Source: Bacillota bacterium (GTDB taxonomy: Bacteria; Bacillota; Clostridia; Tissierellales; Sedimentibacteraceae). Taken from it: 27,214 bases of DNA. Positions 1 through 7,971 of the stretch are shown one piece after another. Positions within the stretch are counted from its first letter, which is position 1, and each line of letters starts with the position of its first letter. Under the pieces are notes generated by a model that worked only from the letters and a program-made list of their open reading frames with translations, did no database searches and was not told the DNA's origin. Where the stretch lies: assembly GCA_023416855.1 (NCBI GenBank), contig JAEZGU010000053.1:1-27214 (forward strand), given 5' to 3'. The translations under genes were made by a program, and so were the position numbers.

Positions 1-536
1 GGGATATCCTGAGTAGGGGCATAACGTTTAGTAAAATCACCTAATGGTAAACCGGCACTATGACTTAGAAGTTGTTTCACTGTTATCTTATCTTCAGAAA
101 ACTCAGTTGTTGGAAAATTCCAACTTTTTAAATATTTCTTAACAGGACTGTCTAATTCTATTTTTCCTTGCTCTACTAATTTCATAACGCCCCAAGCAGT
201 AACAGATTTAGATATAGACTCTAAACGTAAATAAGTATCAGAGGTCATCTTTCGTTTAGTTCCAACATCAGCATAGCCATATGATTTAATCCAAATAGTT
301 TTTCCGCCTTTTATTAATGCCACATTGGCTCCTGAGATTTCATATCCTCTCATAATATCGGAAATACGATTATCAAGATAGTGGGTAAATTCTTCTATAG
401 AAGCACCTTCCTTAGCTTTTGTTATTGGATATAGTTTTGAAAAAGACATTAAAAGCATAATCGAAACTATTATACATATTGATGCTCTAAACCAAATTTT
501 CTTTCTGTCAGATGTGCTTATGTTCTTATTATCCAT
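1..536 (-). CDS. Serine hydrolase of the beta-lactamase/PBP family (partial, C-terminus beyond left edge)
   Basis: My own translation from an ATG at 536 gives about 178 residues reading off the left edge. A short cytoplasmic N-terminus is followed by one hydrophobic segment (about residues 17-34), so the protein is membrane-anchored or secreted. The catalytic domain then begins: LESISKSVTAWG contains the SxxK nucleophile motif of the PF00144 beta-lactamase family, and LLSHSAGLP is the conserved family signature that follows it. The later YxN and HxG-type motifs would lie outside the window. Family members are DD-peptidases, esterases or class C-like beta-lactamases, so substrate is unknown; resistance should not be assumed. 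It is the third gene of a probable TetR-GNAT-hydrolase unit, 36 bp after the acetyltransferase. Confidence 0.88.
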   Translation of the reverse strand, partial: MDNKNISTSDRKKIWFRASICIIVSIMLLMSFSKLYPITKAKEGASIEEFTHYLDNRISDIMRGYEISGANVALIKGGKTIWIKSYGYADVGTKRKMTSDTYLRLESISKSVTAWGVMKLVEQGKIELDSPVKKYLKSWNFPTTEFSEDKITVKQLLSHSAGLPLGDFTKRYAPTQDI

Positions 537-572
537 AAAATTCTCCACAACCTAAATATATTAATTGATTTA

Positions 573-1016
573 TTACTTACCTAAAACCACTAAATCACCC
601 AGTAACTTAAAGCCGTTGTTTTCATAAAATTTACAAGCTGGATAACTCTTTTCAGTATTTAATATTATGCCATTCATTCCCTTGTTGTTTATATCATTTT
701 CTATTGCTTTAATAAACCAACTACCTATGCCTTTACCCTGCATTTCGTAGCTAACACAAAACTGATCAATATAATATTCGAAACCTTTTATCCATGGTTT
801 TTTCGTACCGATACTCAAAGCTACCATCTTTTTGTCTAACATTGCTGCATACCCAACAAAATAATTGTTTTCATAATGATTATTAAAATACATAACTACT
901 TGGTCTCTTGAATCATAAACATCATACCATGGTTCCTTTGTGAATGTATCAATAAACAAGTTTACACAATCATTAATATTAATCTCATCTATTTCTATTA
1001 ATGTAAGATCTTCCAT
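573..1016 (-). CDS. GNAT family N-acetyltransferase
   Basis: A 147-residue protein, typical for a single GNAT domain. The acetyl-CoA pyrophosphate-binding loop (motif A) is visible as QGKGIG at residues 93-98, followed by the expected helix. The C-terminal NGFKLLGDLVVLGK resembles the usual GNAT end (YxxxGF). The acceptor substrate cannot be predicted. The start ATG at 1016 has a strong AAGGAGG ribosome binding site. It lies 35 bp downstream of the TetR gene and 36 bp upstream of the beta-lactamase-family gene on the same strand, so it is probably co-transcribed with both and under TetR control. A role in modifying a small toxic compound would fit, but this is inference from context only. Confidence 0.9.
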   Translation of the reverse strand: MEDLTLIEIDEININDCVNLFIDTFTKEPWYDVYDSRDQVVMYFNNHYENNYFVGYAAMLDKKMVALSIGTKKPWIKGFEYYIDQFCVSYEMQGKGIGSWFIKAIENDINNKGMNGIILNTEKSYPACKFYENNGFKLLGDLVVLGK

Positions 1017-1051
1017 TCCATCCTCCTTAAATTTACTCTTATCTCACTAAG

Positions 1052-1735
1052 TTATATATTAAGTATTGGTTCAATAATATCATCTAATAGCGTAATATAT
1101 ACTTCTTTCAAAGAATAATCTTGACGCAAGAATTTATTAATGATATATGGGCTAAAGTAAATAGATAACAATTGAAAAATTACCTTTTTTGTATCTGTAT
1201 AGGATTTAAATTCATTTAGTTCAATACCTTGCTTTATTAAATTAGTAAAGTTTTCTGCTACAGTGGGTATATATATTTTTGCAGAGTCTTTAATTAAATT
1301 TTCATAATCAGGAAATTGATACAAAAAGTCCGCTTTTGTATATTCAACCTCTCTGATTATATTCATATCACGCCTTAATATATGACAAATAAAAAGAGGC
1401 ATTTGATTATTAAATTGTTCATCTTCTCTTATTGTAAAATCAAAAATAAATTTAATCTTGTCATAACAAGAGCTTCTTATAATCCTTTTACTATTCAATT
1501 CAATATATAATTTTGCACAGAACCACCATCCGTAAAAAGTATAAATATGTTCCTTAGTAGGAAAGTAATTGAAAAATGTTCCTCTTGATATTTCTGCCTT
1601 TTCGCATATTTCTTCTACAGTAATTGCTTCATAATCTTTTTGTATAATCAATTCTAAAAATGTTTGTAAAATTTTAAACCTTGTTTTTGCATAATTTAAC
1701 TCTCTTAGACTTAACTTTGCTTTAGAATAATTCAT
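1052..1735 (-). CDS. TetR/AcrR family transcriptional regulator
   Basis: A 227-residue protein with the N-terminal TetR DNA-binding domain. The helix-turn-helix lies around residues 38-60, with ITVEEICEKAEISRGTFFNYF matching the family pattern (T-x-x-I-A-x-x-A-x-x-S-x-G-x-x-x-x-Y/F-F) over much of its length. The C-terminal ligand-binding part (about 70-227) is divergent, so the ligand is unknown. The start at 1735 has an AGGTGG ribosome binding site. The gene is first in a TetR-GNAT-hydrolase unit. A 16-bp perfect palindrome about 40 bp upstream (1776-1791) is a plausible autoregulatory operator. TetR proteins usually repress and are released by a small molecule; that mode is family knowledge and not shown here. 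Confidence 0.92.
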   Translation of the reverse strand: MNYSKAKLSLRELNYAKTRFKILQTFLELIIQKDYEAITVEEICEKAEISRGTFFNYFPTKEHIYTFYGWWFCAKLYIELNSKRIIRSSCYDKIKFIFDFTIREDEQFNNQMPLFICHILRRDMNIIREVEYTKADFLYQFPDYENLIKDSAKIYIPTVAENFTNLIKQGIELNEFKSYTDTKKVIFQLLSIYFSPYIINKFLRQDYSLKEVYITLLDDIIEPILNI

Positions 1736-1775
1736 TTTGCCACCTTTTATATAGTAATTATACTGTTGTTCAATT

Positions 1776-1791
1776 TTATACTATAGTATAA
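1776..1791. promoter_or_regulatory. Candidate TetR operator (16-bp perfect palindrome)
   Basis: TTATACTATAGTATAA is a perfect 16-bp palindrome located 41-56 bp upstream of the TetR start codon. A TATAAT-like -10 element sits closer to the gene (1757-1762), so a protein bound here would cover the -35 region. Position and symmetry fit TetR autoregulation. The sequence is AT-only except for two central C/G pairs, so chance in AT-rich DNA is possible. Confidence 0.45.
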
Positions 1792-1865
1792 TATTATTAT
1801 ATTATTTCCATTTTTTTCTGTCAACTGTTATCGGATAAAAATTGATTATTTTTTATTAAAGCAAA

Positions 1866-1914
1866 AAAACTCTCATTTTAATTATTACATTAAAACAAAA
1901 GTTTACATGAGATA
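1866..1914 (-). terminator. Possible rho-independent terminator after the GIY-YIG-like gene
   Basis: Read on the minus strand, TCTCAT and ATGAGA can pair around a loop that itself contains a 7-bp inner stem (TTTTAAT with ATTAAAA), and the structure is followed by GTTTTTTTG. It lies just past the stop codon of the gene ending at 1946. The stem is weak and bulged, so this is tentative. The rest of 1736-1945 holds the TetR promoter region and no gene. Confidence 0.4.
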
Positions 1915-1945
1915 CAATTTAAAATTGCATTCATTATATGTTTCC

Positions 1946-2293
1946 TTATTTGTAAAACTCTAACCCTTGGTTTGATAGCTTTTCTTCCCAAACCATCTTT
2001 AGTATAGCTAATTCCTCTGTATAGTCTGTCTTAGCTTCATCTTTATCGTATTGAAGATTTTCAAGTATTTCAATCGTAAAGTTTTCTTCTTTATTTTCTT
2101 TCCATTCCTTTTGAAGCTCTTTATTATAATGGTTTCCTAAGTTCAACTTAAATTTGGTTCCATTTATAGTCCCCTTTAAATCTTGGGTGCCTTCTATATG
2201 ACATTTATTATTAAAATTTGATTTAACAATAAATATACCCATTTCTGTCTTCATATTTTTATAAAGCTCTTTAAGCTCTTTTCTTTTATCCAT
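1946..2293 (-). CDS. Degenerate GIY-YIG-like protein, function unknown
   Basis: A 115-residue protein. The layout resembles the GIY-YIG nuclease fold: GIFIVKS stands where GIYxIxn is expected, CHIEGTQDL where YIGsTxnL is expected, NKELQKEW matches the usual N-x-x-L-Q-x-x-W helix, and NFTIEILE the F-x-x-x-I-L-E strand. However, YIG has become HIE and the catalytic arginine after it is absent, so nuclease activity is unlikely. I recall similar proteins in Bacillota annotated as GIY-YIG family or, loosely, LuxR-like. Its ATG is separated by one base from the stop codon of the preceding gene (2295), so the two are translationally coupled. The role is unknown. Confidence 0.65.
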   Translation of the reverse strand: MDKRKELKELYKNMKTEMGIFIVKSNFNNKCHIEGTQDLKGTINGTKFKLNLGNHYNKELQKEWKENKEENFTIEILENLQYDKDEAKTDYTEELAILKMVWEEKLSNQGLEFYK

Positions 2294-2294
2294 A

Positions 2295-2774
2295 CTAATA
2301 CCCCATTTCCTTAAGTATCCTTGACAATGTTGTTAATCGTTCCCCTATAAGTTCCCCATCTTCACTAAGTACCTGATTAAATAATTTTATATCCTCATCT
2401 ATCTTTTCATTATCAGTACATACAGCTACTGTCATAGCATCCCCTTGTAATCCTACTCTATCTATTATAGGTCTCTCTGTATCATATAAATTTTCGTACC
2501 TATAAGCATCTTGGAAATGAAGCTTTGTCCTGCAGACAAGGATTGCTAAATCCAGCACACGATGAAGTGGTAGCTCTTCCGATTGTCTTGACCACTTTTC
2601 TCCGGTGTAACGCCATACCTTTGCTGAAATATCTACCTTTCCTCTATCATTCCACTGTGCCAATCCTAAAGAAAGTCCTTTTGCATCTGTTTTATATGCA
2701 TATCTTCCATCTACATTTTCGTAGTTTTCTGATACTATAACCGGTTTATGTTTTAAAGTAGTTGGTATTTTCAT
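2295..2774 (-). CDS. DUF6530-like conserved protein
   Basis: A 159-residue soluble protein without signal peptide or membrane segment. The sequence (for example KHKPVIVSENYENVDGRYAY and AKGLSLGLAQWNDRGKVDIS) matches my recollection of a highly conserved Bacillota family now called DUF6530; the family name is from memory. It contains no catalytic motif I recognise. The C-terminal half is acidic and helical (IDEDIKLFNQVLSEDGELI). The start at 2774 has a GGAGG site seven bases upstream. It forms a tightly coupled pair with the GIY-YIG-like gene, and a tandem palindrome lies about 40 bp upstream, suggesting tight transcriptional control. Function unknown. Confidence 0.75.
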   Translation of the reverse strand: MKIPTTLKHKPVIVSENYENVDGRYAYKTDAKGLSLGLAQWNDRGKVDISAKVWRYTGEKWSRQSEELPLHRVLDLAILVCRTKLHFQDAYRYENLYDTERPIIDRVGLQGDAMTVAVCTDNEKIDEDIKLFNQVLSEDGELIGERLTTLSRILKEMGY

Positions 2775-2812
2775 TTTAATGCCTCCATTTATTATTATTT
2801 ATATTGCTTGTG

Positions 2813-2846
2813 TTTACTAAATTAGTAAATTACTAAATTAGTAAAT
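2813..2846. promoter_or_regulatory. Tandem palindromic operator upstream of the DUF6530-like gene
   Basis: The 15-bp element TTACTAAATTAGTAA occurs twice, at 2814-2828 and 2830-2844, as exact copies with a 16-bp period. Each copy is a perfect dyad around a central base (TTACTAA / TTAGTAA). The pair lies 40-70 bp upstream of the start codon, over the expected -35 position of a promoter whose -10 could be TATAAA at 2798-2803 (minus strand). It looks like two adjacent binding sites for a dimeric regulator; the regulator is not identified. Confidence 0.6.
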
Positions 2847-2884
2847 ATGTATGAATTATAATTGATATTATATATTATGTCAAT

Positions 2885-2915
2885 AAAAAAGTCATAGAGA
2901 AATGTACCCTATGAC
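2885..2915 (-). terminator. Rho-independent terminator of the chromate transporter gene
   Basis: On the minus strand GTCATAG pairs with CTATGAC (2909-2915 with 2891-2897) around an 11-base loop, followed directly by six T residues. The stem overlaps the stop codon of the transporter gene. It separates the transporter unit from the DUF6530-like unit. Confidence 0.7.
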
Positions 2916-4093
2916 CATAATGATATTATTAATCCTATAATTCCTCCGCCTAACACTAACCGGGCTGAGCTTATTTTATATTTAAAGACTACTATCAACG
3001 ATAGTATAGCAAGTATGGCTGTAGGTATATCAATGATAGCAGAAAAACCTAATTTCAAACTTACTACCGCCATTAATCCACATGATGCAACATTTACACC
3101 GTCAAGCAATCCTGATACCCAACTTGAGCTTCTCAGCTTAGGAATAATTGGATTTAAAATCCCAATCAATATAAATGCAGGCATAAAAATTGCAATTGTT
3201 GCAAGTATAGCTCCAGGAACACCCTGTATCAAATAACCAATAAATGTAACCGTGGTAAAGACAGGTCCAGGTGTAATTTGTCCTACAGAAACAGCATCTA
3301 ATAACTGTTGACTTGTAATAACACCATAACGTTCTACAAAATCAGCTTCTAAAAATGCTAACAAAACATATCCGCTACCATATAAAACTGAACCAATTTT
3401 TATAAATGTAAGAAATATGGTGGATAGATCCATGTTGCTTAATGAAATACCTTTATTTGCAATACTAATTGAAGGTAAAATTGGAACAAATACAGATAAC
3501 CCCAAGTCATTAATTTTCTTCCTGTTTGTGATGAACATCATTATAACTCCCGCTAACAGCAAAAGTAACAACTCATGAAATCCAAAGAAAGAAAATAGTG
3601 TAACCATTGCTCCAACAAAAGCAGTGGATATATTTTTAACTGCTGACTTTGCAAGCCTTATTAATGCCTGTAAAATAACGGCAATCATCACCGGTTGAAT
3701 ACCATACAATATCCCTGACACTTCCGGCAACTCACCAAATAAAGTATATATTACAGCAAACACCATAACAATCAGCGTTGAAGGCAATATAAATGACATA
3801 CCTGCTAATATAAGACCACGCCATCCCCCTCTTTCATATCCAAGGTGAATTGCAAGTTCTGTTGAATTTGGTCCAGGTAAAAGATTGGTCGCTCCATAGA
3901 AGTCTAAAAATTTATCCTTATCCAACCACTTTCTTTTATTAACAATTTCATCATCCATCATGGCAACATGTGCTGCTGGCCCTCCAAAGGCTGTTATTCC
4001 AATTTTAAGAAATACTAACACAATTTCCTTTAGTCTGTTTTTTTGTTCTTCTTTAGAAAGTGTATAAAATTCTTTAGTGGTACTTTTTTTCAT
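2909..4093 (-). CDS. chrA: Chromate transporter, two-domain (ChrA/CHR family)
   Basis: A 394-residue integral membrane protein with two CHR (PF02417) halves, the long-chain CHR arrangement. The N-terminal half shows AFGGP (residues 35-39) and NLLPGPNSTELA (70-81); the C-terminal half shows FIKIGSVLYGSGYV (230-243) and GQITPGPV (271-278). These paired FGGP / PGP motifs define the family. Characterised members export chromate by proton antiport, but many Bacillota paralogues have no tested substrate, so a sulfate-like or other oxyanion is possible. It begins 46 bp after the OFA-type MFS gene on the same strand, so the two are probably co-transcribed. The start ATG has a GAGAGG site. Confidence 0.88.
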   Translation of the reverse strand: MKKSTTKEFYTLSKEEQKNRLKEIVLVFLKIGITAFGGPAAHVAMMDDEIVNKRKWLDKDKFLDFYGATNLLPGPNSTELAIHLGYERGGWRGLILAGMSFILPSTLIVMVFAVIYTLFGELPEVSGILYGIQPVMIAVILQALIRLAKSAVKNISTAFVGAMVTLFSFFGFHELLLLLLAGVIMMFITNRKKINDLGLSVFVPILPSISIANKGISLSNMDLSTIFLTFIKIGSVLYGSGYVLLAFLEADFVERYGVITSQQLLDAVSVGQITPGPVFTTVTFIGYLIQGVPGAILATIAIFMPAFILIGILNPIIPKLRSSSWVSGLLDGVNVASCGLMAVVSLKLGFSAIIDIPTAILAILSLIVVFKYKISSARLVLGGGIIGLIISLWS

Positions 4094-4139
4094 GAAAAAT
4101 ACCTCTCTTATCCTAAATTATTAGCGAAATCTCCCATTT

Positions 4140-5318
4140 TTATTTGCTTTTGTCCAATACAAATGTTATTAAAAAGGCAAGAATCAATAAGCAACCAGCT
4201 ATAATAAATGCTGTACCATAATTTCCGGTCATATCAAATATTGTTGCTCCTGTCATAGGACCTATTACTCCACCAAGTCCCCATCCTGTAAACATAAGAC
4301 CATAATTTAATCCAAAGTTTTTTAGACCGTATAAGTCAGAGATTGTTGCAGGAAAAACTGAAAATGTTGCTCCGTAACATACGCCTGCAATAGCTGTTCC
4401 TAATGCTAATAATGCTGTGTTACTATAAAAACTGAATAAAAACATATTGATTCCCTGCATTAAAAATATTATTTTCATCAATTTGCTTCTTCCAATTTTA
4501 TCAGATATAGTTCCTCCTCCAAATCTACCCATTGTATTAAATATAGCCAGTAATATTACTAAAATAAATCCACCTTCCCAGCCGATTTGTACTTTAGCTA
4601 TATTTGAAATATGTCCTATTATCATAAGTCCTGCTGATGATGATAATGCTAACATAAACCATATCATATAAAACTTTTTTGTCTTAAGCATTTCTCTCCA
4701 AGTAAAGTCATTATTAGATATAGCGCTTTTACTTGACTTTATCTCATATCCAATTGGTGGATTCTTTAAAAATTGTGCTAATATGATTGATATGGATAAT
4801 GCAATACAGCCAATTATAATAAATGTTTTAGATATGCTCAGATTTTCAATTAAATAGTTTGCAAATGGTGAGTAGAGCATAGATGATACACTTACTCCCC
4901 CTACAACTATTCCAGTTATCATACCTTTTTTTTCAGGAGGAAACCACTTTACTGCTGGTGGTGTTGTTGATACATTAAGTATACCTATACCACACCCTGA
5001 AATTATACCCATTGATATAACTAACATTGCAGGGCTTAGGGTTAATCCGGAAATAATAAGTCCTGAACCCATTAAAATTGCACCAATTGTACCAATCATT
5101 CTTGGTCCTTTTCTATCTTGAATGTTGCCAAATGCAACCATTGCAACAACAAAAGATATGGTGGCTAATGTGTATGGAAGGGATGCTTGTGTACTGGTCC
5201 AATTTAATTGCTCTACTAAAGCTTTACTGATAACTCCCCAAATATAAAGCATTCCGGAAACAAGATTTATTCCGGTTGCAGCTCCTAAAACTATAAATCT
5301 TTTATAACTTTTATTCAT
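4140..5318 (-). CDS. MFS transporter, OFA (oxalate/formate antiporter-like) family
   Basis: A 392-residue protein with about 12 hydrophobic segments. The N-terminus (ATGINLVSGMLYIWGVISKAL), the loop GNIQDRKGPRMIG between the second and third segments, and GRFGGGTISDKIGRSK in the central loop are characteristic of the OFA branch of the major facilitator superfamily. OFA members exchange small carboxylates such as oxalate/formate or take up monocarboxylates; the substrate here is not defined. The length is on the short side for OFA proteins but the domain appears complete. The gene precedes the chromate transporter by 46 bp. The start at 5318 has a GAGGTAG ribosome binding site. Confidence 0.88.
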   Translation of the reverse strand: MNKSYKRFIVLGAATGINLVSGMLYIWGVISKALVEQLNWTSTQASLPYTLATISFVVAMVAFGNIQDRKGPRMIGTIGAILMGSGLIISGLTLSPAMLVISMGIISGCGIGILNVSTTPPAVKWFPPEKKGMITGIVVGGVSVSSMLYSPFANYLIENLSISKTFIIIGCIALSISIILAQFLKNPPIGYEIKSSKSAISNNDFTWREMLKTKKFYMIWFMLALSSSAGLMIIGHISNIAKVQIGWEGGFILVILLAIFNTMGRFGGGTISDKIGRSKLMKIIFLMQGINMFLFSFYSNTALLALGTAIAGVCYGATFSVFPATISDLYGLKNFGLNYGLMFTGWGLGGVIGPMTGATIFDMTGNYGTAFIIAGCLLILAFLITFVLDKSK

Positions 5319-5410
5319 ATGTCTACCTCATAATTATTAAAATATCGTTCTTTACTTATCAACAATCGGATAATAACTAATTTATTTTACAAACTATAAA
5401 AAATAATTAT

Positions 5411-6760
5411 TTATGTTATGTTTTTTATCCACTTTTTCGAAATTATCCTTGGTATAATTAATATAACTTTGATTAATTCTTCTATCGTTACTAACGCATA
5501 TATCCAATAAACAGGAACATCTAACATTAATGCTCCAACAAATGCAATAGGAACACCTATAATCCAAACTGTACCTGCATCTAAAATCATTGCAAATGTT
5601 GTATCTCCTCCACCTCTTAATACTCCCACTATTCCTGTGGCACCTAATACTCTTATAACAAAGGTCAATCCCATAACTATTAACAATTTTTTTGATAACT
5701 CATATAGGCTTGGATTTAATCCACTAAATAGCTTTAATGTTAAATTAGGAGTTAGTGCTTGAATTATGCCCAAAACAAGTCCTAACAGTATAGATAGCAT
5801 CATAAACTTCTTAGCATATTCGTATGCTTCTTCCTCATCTCCACTACCTATTTTACTTCCAATCATTACAGTACAAGCATTGGCTAATCCTCTTACCAAT
5901 ACAAAAAAAACATTTTGTATTGTATTGGTAATTTGTACTGCTGCTGTTGCCTCCTCTCCAAGTTTCGCATAAGCAATTGAATACATTACCTGCCCTAAAG
6001 ACCATGCACCTTCTGCCAATATTACCGGATAAGTAGTTTTTAAATATCTTTTTATAAATTCCTTGTTCCAACTTAATAATTCATTAACTCGTGCTGCTAA
6101 AATGTCATTTTTGGAATACACTGCATAATATGTTACTCCTATTTCTACCACTCTTGCAATTACAGTTCCCCAAGCGGCTCCTTTTACGCCCATTGCAGGA
6201 ATTCCAAATTTTCCAAATATTAATATATAATTAAAAAAAGTATTTGTAAAAAAGGAAATCATAGAAATTTTCATAGGTATTTTAGGATTTCCCGTAGTTC
6301 TTAATGCTACACTAAACGCAAAGGTAATGGCAGTAGGAATATATGATATTGCTACTATTCTTAAATAATCACTACCTATTCTTATGACATCCGGTTCATC
6401 AATTAGAATTCTCATTATTATTTGTGGAAACAGCATTGCTGTTACTGTAAATATAGCTCCAACAAATGTACACAAGGATATTGCAAGTCCTAATACTTTT
6501 CTAATGCTGGAAATATCTCCTTTACCAAAATACTGAGCAATAAAAATCGATGATCCGCTGTTTATTCCAAAAGTAATTAGTATATAAAAGAAAAAAAATT
6601 GATTTGCCAATCCTACTGCAGCAATACTGCTTTGTCCCAAGCTGCTTATCATCAATGTATCAACCATATTTACCGATGAAGTGATTAAATTTTGCAATGC
6701 AATCGGTAGTGCTATGGCGAGCATTGATTTATAAAATATTTTGTCATTAAATAAATTCAT
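5411..6760 (-). CDS. MATE family efflux transporter
   Basis: A 449-residue protein with about 12 membrane segments in two homologous halves. ALPIALQNLITSSVNMVDTLMIS at the N-terminus and ATAAVQITNTIQNVFFVLVRGL at the start of the second half are typical MATE motifs (PF01554 twice). MATE proteins export cationic drugs or metabolites using sodium or proton gradients; the substrate is unknown. I placed the start at the ATG at 6760, which follows CGGAGAAACAA, in place of a TTG 15 bases upstream that lies within the ribosome binding site. It is on the same strand as the MFS gene but 92 bp upstream of it, so co-transcription is uncertain. Confidence 0.92.
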   Translation of the reverse strand: MNLFNDKIFYKSMLAIALPIALQNLITSSVNMVDTLMISSLGQSSIAAVGLANQFFFFYILITFGINSGSSIFIAQYFGKGDISSIRKVLGLAISLCTFVGAIFTVTAMLFPQIIMRILIDEPDVIRIGSDYLRIVAISYIPTAITFAFSVALRTTGNPKIPMKISMISFFTNTFFNYILIFGKFGIPAMGVKGAAWGTVIARVVEIGVTYYAVYSKNDILAARVNELLSWNKEFIKRYLKTTYPVILAEGAWSLGQVMYSIAYAKLGEEATAAVQITNTIQNVFFVLVRGLANACTVMIGSKIGSGDEEEAYEYAKKFMMLSILLGLVLGIIQALTPNLTLKLFSGLNPSLYELSKKLLIVMGLTFVIRVLGATGIVGVLRGGGDTTFAMILDAGTVWIIGVPIAFVGALMLDVPVYWIYALVTIEELIKVILIIPRIISKKWIKNIT

Positions 6761-6879
6761 TTGTTTCTCCGTCAAGTTATATTATTTCGATTCTTTTTAA
6801 TTCATAATACTTATAATACAATTTAAGCACATAACAATCAATATAAATTTATATTCAATCTATAGTGATGGGAATACAT

Positions 6880-6911
6880 AAAAAAAGATATTAAGTATAT
6901 TACTTAATATC
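6880..6911 (-). terminator. Rho-independent terminator of the AOR operon
   Basis: On the minus strand GATATTAAGTA pairs with TACTTAATATC (11 bp, loop of 3), followed by seven T residues. The stem overlaps the stop codon of the molybdopterin-binding gene at 6904 and marks the 3' end of the long operon. Confidence 0.8.
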
Positions 6912-7938
6912 CTTTACCGAAACCACAGTTAGGATACGTGCAAATATCACAGTTTAAACATAATCCTCCTTGTCCCAACCTATCTATATCAGATTTTTTC
7001 AATTTTTCATCAGCCATAATTCTTGGAAGCAATAAGTCGAAAATAGTACGTTTTGCATACATTACACAGCCCGGAAGGCCTAATATTGGTATATTCTTAC
7101 CATTGTAATTATAATACGAAACTAACATCATTGCTCCCGGAAGTACAGGTGCTCCATATGTTATTATTTCTGCTTTAGTGTCTTTTATTGCTCCCGGGGT
7201 ACAGTCATCTGGATCAACACTCATACCTCCGGTACAAACTACAATATCTGCACCTTCTTCTATAAATTTTAGTATTGCTGATGTAATGGCTTCTTTATTA
7301 TCGTCAACAATAATCTGCCCAAGTATTTCAGTATCAAATTCATTAAATTTTTCTATTATAACAGGTCCAAAGGTATCTTTAATTCTTCCATGATATACCT
7401 CGCTTCCTGTTGTAACTATTCCTACCTTTTTATGCTTAAGGGGTAGTATTGACATTATGGGCTTATTTCCACCAATCTCTTGAGCTCTTTTCATTTTCTT
7501 CTCTTCAATTACTAGTGGAATTATTCTTGTACCTGCTAACTTGTCCCCTTTTCTTACAATAGTATTGCCATGTCTTGTTGCTATAATCATTTCTCCAAGA
7601 CTGTTAATTTCAAAAAGTCTTTCCGAATCTATTTTAAATAGACCATCCGCATCAGCAATTACTTCTATTTTCCCTTCCTTAACAGGTGAAGGTTTCATAT
7701 ATTCATTTTTACAAATTTTATAAAGTATTTCTGCAGCTTCATTTTCATGTAGCATTCCTTCTTGCTTTTCCCATACATAAAGATTTTCCTTTCCTACAGA
7801 TAAAAGCACCGGAATATCTTCTTCTCTTACAACATGTCCTTTTTTAAAAACAACATCTTTTGTAACATCTTTAATTATTTGTGTAATATCATGACAAAGT
7901 ATATGTCCAACAGCATTTACTGTTTTAATTTGCTTCAT
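6904..7938 (-). CDS. Molybdopterin-binding protein (MoaB/Mog domain) with a cysteine-rich tail
   Basis: A 344-residue protein. Residues about 170-305 form the MoCF_biosynth (MoaB/Mog) domain, with GIVTTGSEV (173-181), TGGMSVDPDD (236-245) and GLPGC (287-291), which bind molybdopterin. The N-terminal 160 residues do not look like MoeA domains I/II. The C-terminus carries C327, C330, C333 and C338 (C-x2-C-x2-C-x4-C), a possible metal or Fe-S site seen in clostridial relatives found near XdhC. It is the last gene of the operon, 33 bp after xdhC, and probably helps insert or mature the pterin cofactor of the operon's oxidoreductase. Metal specificity (Mo or W) is not shown. Confidence 0.85.
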   Translation of the reverse strand: MKQIKTVNAVGHILCHDITQIIKDVTKDVVFKKGHVVREEDIPVLLSVGKENLYVWEKQEGMLHENEAAEILYKICKNEYMKPSPVKEGKIEVIADADGLFKIDSERLFEINSLGEMIIATRHGNTIVRKGDKLAGTRIIPLVIEEKKMKRAQEIGGNKPIMSILPLKHKKVGIVTTGSEVYHGRIKDTFGPVIIEKFNEFDTEILGQIIVDDNKEAITSAILKFIEEGADIVVCTGGMSVDPDDCTPGAIKDTKAEIITYGAPVLPGAMMLVSYYNYNGKNIPILGLPGCVMYAKRTIFDLLLPRIMADEKLKKSDIDRLGQGGLCLNCDICTYPNCGFGKGY

Positions 7939-7971
7939 TTTCTTACTCCTAATTGTATAATTATAATCGCT

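Noticed and set aside
1..536. Calling the left-edge gene an antibiotic-resistance beta-lactamase
   Set aside because: Only the SxxK and HSAGLP motifs are seen and the C-terminal motifs are outside the window; most PF00144 members are not resistance enzymes.
1827..1837. TTATC...GATAA inverted repeats here, near 5357-5373 and at 15636-15661 as a shared Fur-like regulon
   Set aside because: Spacers differ (1, 8 and about 12 bp), the half-site order is the reverse of a Fur box, and such short AT-rich dyads are expected by chance.
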